From an uncultured Clostridia bacterium (GTDB lineage Bacteria > Bacillota > Clostridia > Christensenellales > Borkfalkiaceae): 64,000 nt of DNA. Location: assembly GCA_947630325.1 (NCBI GenBank), contig CANRHB010000001.1, forward strand, positions 29,579 to 93,578, written 5' to 3'. Position numbers and translations under genes: made by a program. This document shows, one piece after another, positions 57,613 through 64,000 of the stretch (positions within the stretch are counted from its first letter, which is position 1; the number at the start of each line of letters is the position of its first letter). The notes under the pieces are model-generated. The model did not search any database and was not told the origin of the DNA. It saw only the letters and a program-made list of their open reading frames with translations.

Positions 57613-58878
57613 TCATTTTGTTTCGTCGTTGTTCTCGCCGCGCAGTTTCCGATACATCGCTTCGAGTTTTTCTTTCCCCCATAAGACGGGGACGGGATAG
57701 AGAGGATTTGCCTCTTTTTCGGCGTAAGACGCAAGTTCTTCGATATCGCCGCGACGAATTTCATGGAAGGTACTGCCGATGCCGAATGCGTCGTTCATTG
57801 CCTCAATCTTCCCGATCACAGCCGCCGCTCCCTGCTCATAGGACGCATTCTTGTCTACAAGCCCGCAGAAAAGGGCGATTTTCCATAGCTTTTTATGAAC
57901 GGCCTTTCCGTATTCCCGCAAAACAACGGGCAGAATGACTGCGTTTGCAAGCCCGTGCGCGATATTGTATTTTCCGCCGAGCGGGTGCGCAAGCGCGTGA
58001 ACATAACCGACATATGCTTTGCTGAACGCTCTCCCCGCCTTGTGCGAAGCGAGGAGCATTGCCTTCGCCGCCGCCCTGTCGCCGCCATAGGACTTCTCGA
58101 GATTTTCAAATATGAGCTCGATCGCCTCCAAAGCGTCTTTGCGCGTCCCTCTGTTTCCGCCTCTGCCGATATACGCCTCGATCGCATGGGTAAGCGCGTC
58201 CATGCCCGTTGTGGCGATGATGTGTTTGGGAAGCGATGCGGTCAGACTTTCATCCAAAACGGCGTAAGAAGGAATGAGCGGGAAGTCGTTGATCGCATAT
58301 TTGTGGTGCGTGACAGGATCGACCACGACCGCGGCAAGCGTCGTTTCGCTTCCCGTCCCCGCCGTCGTGGGAACGGCAACAAGCAAAGGGATCGCCTTTC
58401 GCACCTTCAAAATTCCGCTCATTTTCCCGAGCGATTTTTTGGGACGGGCGATAAGAGCGCCGACGCATTTCGCACAGTCCATCGGAGAGCCGCCGCCAAA
58501 GCCTATCAAGCAGTCGCAACCCTCTCCCTTATAAATTTTTAACGCTTCCTCGGCGTTGTCCGTCGTGGGATTGGCGACTGTGCCGTAATAGACGGAGCAG
58601 GCGACACCCGCTTCCTTCAAGGCATTTTGGAGCGGCTGTGTAAGTCCGAGTCCGTAAATTGTCTTGTCGGTAACGATCAGAGCGTGCGTTTTTCCGTTGG
58701 ATCTCAAAACCGCCGGCACTTCGGTAATCTTTTCTATAATTTTGGGGTCTTTATAGGGCAACAGCGGGAGAGCAAGTTTCAGCGCCCCCTGAAAAATGCG
58801 GCAGTACAGTCTTTTGAAGAAGTTGACGCCCTTTTCGGCGTGCGGAATCCGCGAAAATAGATAAACCGGTTTTTTCAT
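57613..58878 (-). CDS. Iron-containing alcohol dehydrogenase
   Basis: Group III metal-dependent NAD(P)H dehydrogenase, probably reducing aldehydes in fermentation. It has 421 residues, with an extra basic N-terminus (about 1-45), the NAD-binding GFGGGSPMDCAK (about 128), metal ligands in GMDALTHAIEAY and VHALAHPLGGKYNIAHGLANA, and a helical C-terminus. The substrate cannot be told. The gene is monocistronic from the promoter at 58906-58934, with no strong ribosome site. Confidence 0.92.
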   Translation of the reverse strand: MKKPVYLFSRIPHAEKGVNFFKRLYCRIFQGALKLALPLLPYKDPKIIEKITEVPAVLRSNGKTHALIVTDKTIYGLGLTQPLQNALKEAGVACSVYYGTVANPTTDNAEEALKIYKGEGCDCLIGFGGGSPMDCAKCVGALIARPKKSLGKMSGILKVRKAIPLLVAVPTTAGTGSETTLAAVVVDPVTHHKYAINDFPLIPSYAVLDESLTASLPKHIIATTGMDALTHAIEAYIGRGGNRGTRKDALEAIELIFENLEKSYGGDRAAAKAMLLASHKAGRAFSKAYVGYVHALAHPLGGKYNIAHGLANAVILPVVLREYGKAVHKKLWKIALFCGLVDKNASYEQGAAAVIGKIEAMNDAFGIGSTFHEIRRGDIEELASYAEKEANPLYPVPVLWGKEKLEAMYRKLRGENNDETK

Positions 58879-58892
58879 TTTATTATTAGTTA

Positions 58893-58934
58893 ATTGGTCA
58901 CCAATAGTATATCTGTCTTCGCTTGCTTTGTCAA
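58893..58934 (-). promoter_or_regulatory. Promoter and palindromic operator of the alcohol dehydrogenase
   Basis: Minus strand: TTGACA (58929-58934), 17-base spacer, TATACT (58906-58911). The perfect palindrome ATTGGT-G-ACCAAT (58893-58905) follows the -10 box, over the expected start site. Confidence 0.75.
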
Positions 58935-59151
58935 CTGATTTATTCGGAGGGGCTTTAACGGAAATGCAGTTGCAAGCGAGGGCGTTTTCCCATTATCATT
59001 TTTCGCCGTTGTAACTCGTCAAGAATTGTTAAGATTTTGTTTTGCGCGGGGTTTTTGATTGCTTCAAACTCCGTTTTGTGATAAAATAGTTATTTGTGAT
59101 ATATTAGGCATTTGTAAGATAACATACAAATGAAAAGTCAGGAGAAATTTT

Positions 59152-59343
59152 ATGAATACTTGTGACAACAAAAGACCCTGCCCGTGTACTTATGACTGCC
59201 CACGTCATGGCAAATGCTGTGCCTGCGTGGCGCACCACCGCGACCACAACGAGGGCGTTCCCGGGTGCTTCTTCTCAAAAGAGGCCGAGGCGACTTACGA
59301 CAGGAGCATCGAAAACTTGGCAAGGGATAAGGGGCTCCTTTAA
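59152..59343 (+). CDS. Small Cys-rich protein (DUF6485-like)
   Basis: 63 residues with seven Cys: MNTCDNKRPCPCTYDCPRHG, then KCCACVAHHRD and GCFFSKEAEATYDRS. The spacing suggests a zinc or iron-sulphur binding module. I recall similar short clostridial proteins annotated DUF6485; function unknown. AGGAGAAAT precedes the ATG. The gene lies 94 bases before the fused transporter gene. The region 58935-59151 holds no other gene. Confidence 0.72.
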   Translation: MNTCDNKRPCPCTYDCPRHGKCCACVAHHRDHNEGVPGCFFSKEAEATYDRSIENLARDKGLL

Positions 59344-59437
59344 GTTCGAAAAAAAGCGCACGTTCGCGCAGAAGAAATCTACTGCAAACACGATTTATGA
59401 TACGAAAAGTCCTTCGATTTCTTGAAAGGAGCATAAC

Positions 59438-62400
59438 ATGAAGAACAATCGAATTTACAAAACAAACGCGGCGGTGCGGCCGAAGAAATTCTGCCTTACT
59501 CTGTCCTTGGCGCTCATTCTTATCTGCCTGCTTCTCGGGGTTTGCCTGCCCCTTGTAAGCTGCGGAACGGGCGGAGGGAAGGACGACGCGATCACCGATA
59601 TCCGTCAGCTGGACGGGCAAACGATCGGCGTGATGACAGGCTCGAGCTTTGACGTCCATACCGACAACCTGATCGAGAATGCGGAGAAGAAGTATTACGA
59701 CCGCATCCCCGATCTGGCCTTGGCGGTGGAGCAGGGGCAGATCGCCGCCTTTTTGATGGACGAACCCATCGCCCGCCTCCTATGCATGGAGAACAAGGCG
59801 GTGACCTATCTTCCCGAGGTGCTCGTGCAGGAGAGCTATGCGGCCGCTTTTTCAAAGACCGACCGCGGTGCGGAGCTGAGGGATGAGTATAACGAATTTT
59901 TGGCGCAGATCAAGGCGGACGGTACGCTTGAAGAGATCGACGGTATCTGGATCGGTACCGACGAAAGCAAACAGGTGGTGGAGGATTGGACGTCTTTCCC
60001 CGCTGATAACGGCGTCATCCATATGGCGGTAAAGACCGACTTGGCGCCCTTCTGCTATATCAAGGACAACAAGATCGTCGGGTATGACATCGATATCATG
60101 GCGCGCTTCTGCAAGGCACGCGGCTATGGGTTGAAGGTAGAAAGTACGGAAGTCGCATCCATTTTCGCGGGGCTCGGCACGGGGATGTACGACGTTTCTG
60201 CCACCGGCCTGACTGTGACGGAGGAACGGGCGGAGAGCGTAAATTTCGCCGCGCCGAATTACACCGGCGGCGTGGTGGCGGTCGTAGCGAACCACGGACA
60301 ATTCGATGTCCGATTCAAAACGCTACAAGATTTTGCGGGGACCACCGTGGGCGTGATGTCGGGCAGCATTCACGATACGATTATAAACTCTGTCGTCAGC
60401 GGTTGCAACTTTAAGTATTACGATGATGCTTCCACGATGCTTCTTGCGTTGCAGACCGGCGAACTTGACGCCATGGCGCACGATATGCCCGTTGCACAGC
60501 TTGCGGTAGCGAGACAGCCCGAACTTGCGATCTTCCCCGAAACGCTTGCGCCCGACACCTATGGTTTTGGGTTGCAAAAGGGTAGCCCGCTGACGGACAA
60601 AATCAGCGCCATCATCGAGAGATATAAGGAAAATGGCACGCTTGACGCCCTGCGGGAAAAATGGCTGGGCGCCGACGACAGCAAAAAGACGATCGACGTA
60701 GGGGAGTATGACGCGCCGAACGGCACCCTGCGGTATGCCCACGACTCCACGTTGGAACCCATGAGTTATGTGGGAGGAAACGGCCAGTCCCTCGGGTACG
60801 AGGTGGAACTCGTCTCTCTCATCGCCAAAGAACTTGGAATGAAGCTGGAGATCACCCACACCACTTTCAATTCGCTCATCAATATGCTGACCAGCAACAG
60901 GGCGGATATCGTGTCCGGCGCCATCAGCATCACCGAGGAGCGGAAGCAAAGCATTGATTTCCCCATTTCCCATTATGAGGGCGGATCGACGCTCGTTGTC
61001 CGCGGCGAAGATATGGGCTTGGGTGCGGCTTCAAAAGAGGAAGATGTCGGCTTTTGGGAAGGACTTGGGAACAGTTTCTATAAGAACTTCATCCAGGAAA
61101 ACAGATGGCAAATGATCCTCTCGGGTCTTGGCGTCACCTTCCTCATCTCCATCTTTGCGGCACTCTTCGGCACGGTGCTTGGCTTTGGGCTGTGCATGTT
61201 GCGCAGAAGCCGCAATAAAGTCGCCTCCAAGATCACGGCGGCCTTTATCCGTCTGATACAGGGGATCCCCGTGCTGGTGCTCCTCATGGTGCTCTTCTAT
61301 GTCGTGTTTGCGGGAGCGAGGCTGGATGGGATCGTCGTGTCCATCATCGGCTTCTCCATCAACTTCGGCGTCTATGTGTCGGAAATGATGAGAACGGGCA
61401 TCGACGCCGTGGATCCCGGACAGTGGGAAGCGGCGTCCGCCATGGGCTTCGGACGGGTCAAGACCTTTACAAAGATCATCGCTCCCCAAGCGGCGCGGCA
61501 CATTTTGCCTGTCTATAAGGGCGAATTTATCTCCATGGTTAAAATGACCTCCGTGGTGGGGTATATCGCGGTGCAGGATCTGACCAAGGCCACCGACCTC
61601 ATCCGAAGCCGTACCTTTGAGGCGTTCTTCCCGCTCATTCTGACTGCGATCCTGTATTTCCTGCTTGCATGGTGTTTGACCCTTCTCTTGGGTCTTGTGG
61701 AGACGAAAATCGACCCTCACCGCCGCCGCAGAGAATTGAAAGGCATCGACACGAACATTTCTCTGCCCGAAGTCACCGAAGAGGCGCAGAGTGTGCAAAA
61801 CGGGGAGCCCGTGATTACGATCTCCCATTTGAAGAAGGTATTCCCCAACGCAACGCCCTTGAAGGACGTCAATGCCGTCATCAACAGAGGGGAGGTCATC
61901 TCCATCATCGGGCCTTCGGGCACGGGCAAGAGCACCTTCCTGCGCTGTATCAACCGACTGGAAACGCCGACCGAAGGGGAGATCGAGGTGTTCGGTCAAC
62001 CTGTAACGGGCGTGAAGCCTTCACAACTCGGCGCCGTGCGCCGCCGTATGGGAATGGTGTTCCAGAGCTTCAACCTGTTCGCGCATTTAACCGTCATCGA
62101 AAATATTATGTTGGGACCTGTAGAACTGCTCGGCTGTACCCGCCAACAGGCATATGAACGGGGAATGCGGCTACTTGCAAGCGTGGGACTTGAAGAAAAG
62201 GCGCTCAACTATCCCGATGAACTCTCGGGCGGCCAAAAACAGCGCGTCGCCATTGCGCGTACTTTGGGAATGCAACCCGAGATCGTCCTCTTCGACGAAC
62301 CGACCAGCGCGCTCGATCCCACTATGGTGGGCGAAGTGCTTGCCGTCATCCGCAGTCTTGCGGAACAGGGGCTGACCATGCTGATCGTGACGCACGAGAT

Positions 62401-62896
62401 GAAGTTTGCACGGGACGTCTCCACGCGGGTATTCTACATGGACGAGGGCGTCGTTTATGAAGAGGGGGCGCCCAAGCAGGTGTTCGATTCCCCCAAGACC
62501 GATCGTTGCCGTGCGTTTGTTCACCGCTTGAAAAACCTCCATGTCGAAATCGTGTCCAAGAAGTTCGACTTTATCGGCGCGGCGGCAGAGATCGACCGCT
62601 TCGCCCACAAGCAGTTGCTTGGCGCTCGGCAGTTGCTCAAATACCAACAGATCTTTGAAGAACTGTGCGTGACGAACATCCTGCCGAACCTGCCGAACGA
62701 CGGGTTCAACTTGACTTTCGACGCTCTCTGCAGCGAGGACGGAAGCGAATGCGAAGCCATTATCCGTTGGAATGGGGAGGAGTTCGATCCGCTGACGCAG
62801 GGAGATGAACTGAGCGCGTCCCTTGCCATCAGCCGCACCAAGAGCAGTGTTCACGCCTATGCCGACGGAGTCAACACGGTGATCATCACTTTTTAA
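59438..62896 (+). CDS. Single-chain amino-acid-type ABC importer (binding protein, permease and ATPase fused)
   Basis: 1152 residues. The N-terminal signal/lipobox has Cys42 (LVSCGTG). Substrate-binding lobes follow in unusual order: a second-lobe-like part (about 50-175), a complete SBP_bac_3-type domain (about 188-420) and a first-lobe-like part (about 430-535). The permease domain (about 555-770) has the EAA loop [23 protein letters not shown]. The ATPase domain (about 795-1035) has [23 protein letters not shown] and [14 protein letters not shown]-terminal region of about 110 residues is of unknown role. GAAAGGAGC precedes the ATG. Probably imports polar amino acids. Confidence 0.9.
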   Translation: MKNNRIYKTNAAVRPKKFCLTLSLALILICLLLGVCLPLVSCGTGGGKDDAITDIRQLDGQTIGVMTGSSFDVHTDNLIENAEKKYYDRIPDLALAVEQGQIAAFLMDEPIARLLCMENKAVTYLPEVLVQESYAAAFSKTDRGAELRDEYNEFLAQIKADGTLEEIDGIWIGTDESKQVVEDWTSFPADNGVIHMAVKTDLAPFCYIKDNKIVGYDIDIMARFCKARGYGLKVESTEVASIFAGLGTGMYDVSATGLTVTEERAESVNFAAPNYTGGVVAVVANHGQFDVRFKTLQDFAGTTVGVMSGSIHDTIINSVVSGCNFKYYDDASTMLLALQTGELDAMAHDMPVAQLAVARQPELAIFPETLAPDTYGFGLQKGSPLTDKISAIIERYKENGTLDALREKWLGADDSKKTIDVGEYDAPNGTLRYAHDSTLEPMSYVGGNGQSLGYEVELVSLIAKELGMKLEITHTTFNSLINMLTSNRADIVSGAISITEERKQSIDFPISHYEGGSTLVVRGEDMGLGAASKEEDVGFWEGLGNSFYKNFIQENRWQMILSGLGVTFLISIFAALFGTVLGFGLCMLRRSRNKVASKITAAFIRLIQGIPVLVLLMVLFYVVFAGARLDGIVVSIIGFSINFGVYVSEMMRTGIDAVDPGQWEAASAMGFGRVKTFTKIIAPQAARHILPVYKGEFISMVKMTSVVGYIAVQDLTKATDLIRSRTFEAFFPLILTAILYFLLAWCLTLLLGLVETKIDPHRRRRELKGIDTNISLPEVTEEAQSVQNGEPVITISHLKKVFPNATPLKDVNAVINRGEVISIIGPSGTGKSTFLRCINRLETPTEGEIEVFGQPVTGVKPSQLGAVRRRMGMVFQSFNLFAHLTVIENIMLGPVELLGCTRQQAYERGMRLLASVGLEEKALNYPDELSGGQKQRVAIARTLGMQPEIVLFDEPTSALDPTMVGEVLAVIRSLAEQGLTMLIVTHEMKFARDVSTRVFYMDEGVVYEEGAPKQVFDSPKTDRCRAFVHRLKNLHVEIVSKKFDFIGAAAEIDRFAHKQLLGARQLLKYQQIFEELCVTNILPNLPNDGFNLTFDALCSEDGSECEAIIRWNGEEFDPLTQGDELSASLAISRTKSSVHAYADGVNTVIITF

Positions 62897-62917
62897 CTGT
62901 TTTCGGGAAGAACAAGA

Positions 62918-64000
62918 ATGAATATTCGGACAAATCAGAAAAAACTTTCCTGCCTCTTGGCGGCGCTCCTTGCGGCTGTACTGCTTTTGGGCGGATGCAA
63001 TGCAGGGAAGGCAAAGGATGACATCATCATTTTATATACCAATGATGTGCATTGCGCCATAGACGACGACATCGGCTATGCGGGGCTCGCGGCATACAGG
63101 GAGTGGTGTGAACAAAGCGCCTCTTATGTCACGTTGGTGGACTGCGGGGACGCCCTGCAGGGAGACGTCATCGGAACGGTCTCCAAGGGGGAAATTCCCG
63201 CCGAGCTTATGAAGCGGGTAGGTTATGACTTTGCGGTACTCGGAAACCATGAGTTTGGCTATGGAATGGAACAGCTCGATCGGCTGATGGGGATGAGCGG
63301 CGCGCAGTATCTCGGCTGCAACATCAGCTATTCGGGAGAGGGGGAAGCGGCGTTTCTCTCCCGCCTTCTGCCCTACAAGATCGTATCCTACGGCGAGGTG
63401 AAGGTGGCCTTCATCGGGGTTTCCACGCCTGAGAGTATCCTAAAATCCGTTCCCGCCTACTTTTGCGATGAAAACGGGAAGTATGTTTACGATTTTTGCG
63501 GGGGAAGCGGGGAAGAATTATACGGACGAGTGCAGGAGAACGTGGACGCCTGTTTGAAGGACGGCGCGGATCATGTGGTGCTCCTTGCCCATCTCGGGAC
63601 GGACGCGTCCTCCTCGCCCTTTACCTCCCGCGAACTGATCGCAAATACAAGGGGGATCGACGCCGTGCTCGACGGACATTCCCACAGCGAAATTTCCTGT
63701 GAAGTCGTCAAAAACGAGGAGGGGGAGAAGGTGCTCTTGTCCTCCACGGGGACGGGGCTTCACAATATCGGCCGCCTCACCATCACCGCAAGCGGGAATC
63801 TCCAAACAGGGCTCATCGAGGAGTATGCGGAGAGGGATAGCGAAATGTCGGACTGTATCGAGAGCATGGAAAAGCAGTTCGAAGTCGAACTCAAAAAGCA
63901 TATCGGCGTCTCGGAGGTCGCGCTTACCACCGTCTCCGATTCGGGAGTGCGCCTCGTCCGCAACAGGGAAACCAATTTGGGGGACTTCTGCGCGGACGCG
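62918..64000 (+). CDS. 5'-nucleotidase-family lipoprotein, partial (runs off the window)
   Basis: The frame is open to the last base (361 codons visible). A lipobox Cys at about residue 27 (LLLGGCNAG) is followed by a calcineurin-like metallophosphoesterase domain with YTNDVHC (metal Asp/His), VDCGDALQGD, LGNHEFGYG (Asn/His), LLAHLG and DGHSHSE. The order matches UshA/5'-nucleotidase, which dephosphorylates nucleotides or sugar-nucleotides outside the membrane. The C-terminal substrate domain lies beyond the window. It starts 21 bases after the transporter gene, probably in the same operon. The ATG is preceded by GGGAAGAACA, a weak ribosome site. Confidence 0.9.
   Translation, partial: MNIRTNQKKLSCLLAALLAAVLLLGGCNAGKAKDDIIILYTNDVHCAIDDDIGYAGLAAYREWCEQSASYVTLVDCGDALQGDVIGTVSKGEIPAELMKRVGYDFAVLGNHEFGYGMEQLDRLMGMSGAQYLGCNISYSGEGEAAFLSRLLPYKIVSYGEVKVAFIGVSTPESILKSVPAYFCDENGKYVYDFCGGSGEELYGRVQENVDACLKDGADHVVLLAHLGTDASSSPFTSRELIANTRGIDAVLDGHSHSEISCEVVKNEEGEKVLLSSTGTGLHNIGRLTITASGNLQTGLIEEYAERDSEMSDCIESMEKQFEVELKKHIGVSEVALTTVSDSGVRLVRNRETNLGDFCADA

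Noticed and set aside
57482-57700. 72-codon plus-strand frame after the orphan promoter
   Set aside because: No ribosome site, and it runs through a strong terminator into the opposing alcohol dehydrogenase gene.

Overview
The window looks like a chromosomal segment of an uncultured, endospore-forming member of the Clostridia (Bacillota), probably a gut organism. The basis is gene content: the LL-diaminopimelate aminotransferase route to lysine (dapF, dapL), a complete spoIIIAA-AH operon, recN next to spoIVB, an Asp23-nusB-folD-ispA-dxs-tlyA-nadK-argR-recN run typical of Clostridia, strong AGGAGG-type ribosome binding sites and TTGACA/TATAAT promoters. The genus cannot be fixed from the sequence alone.

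Layout. 1-8.2 kb: dapF (3' part), pyrG, dapL, malQ, mscL, a degenerate nitrilase-like gene, a D-lactate dehydrogenase and a leucine-rich-repeat lipoprotein. 8.2-12.6 kb: repeats, tRNA-Leu(AAG), a lytic transglycosylase, coaE and polA (all minus strand), then tRNA-Leu(CAA). 12.53-31.10 kb: an 18.6-kb integrated mobile element inserted in that tRNA-Leu(CAA) gene, bounded by perfect 64-bp direct repeats. 31.1-34.6 kb: interspersed repeats around a GH51 arabinofuranosidase gene. 34.7-39.1 kb: spoIIIAA-AH. 39.2-47.2 kb: housekeeping run from asp23 to recN. 47.2-48.6 kb: repeats and spoIVB. 48.7-57.2 kb: a defence island (DUF4143-type ATPase, type I restriction-modification hsdM-hsdS-hsdR with an abortive-infection-like gene inside) whose far side carries a diverged copy of the spoIVB 3' end. 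57.2-64 kb: a candidate small RNA, an iron-type alcohol dehydrogenase, a Cys-rich small protein, a complete ABC importer fused into one 1152-residue protein, and the start of a 5'-nucleotidase-family lipoprotein.

The mobile element is the most interesting part. It has a tyrosine integrase next to the left att site, paired TTGGGAC arm-type repeats at both ends, three toxin-antitoxin modules, and two repressor switches, each with three operator copies around a consensus promoter. It also has an unbroken run of eight same-strand genes (18.0-26.8 kb) whose products are all membrane-anchored or exported: a small anchored protein, two related Ig-like anchored proteins, an anchored protein with a fresh 97-residue tandem duplication, a 666-residue exported protein with a C-terminal membrane anchor, two tiny membrane peptides, and a large multi-pass membrane P-loop ATPase. 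Downstream lie a structured intergenic region, DNA-binding proteins and a putative replication initiator/helicase-loader-like protein. No relaxase, capsid, terminase or tail gene is recognisable. The order 'anchored adsorption-like protein - tiny membrane proteins - membrane ATPase' resembles the pIII-pVI-pI block of filamentous phages. I propose, as inference only, that the element encodes an undescribed filamentous-phage-like or surface-export system.
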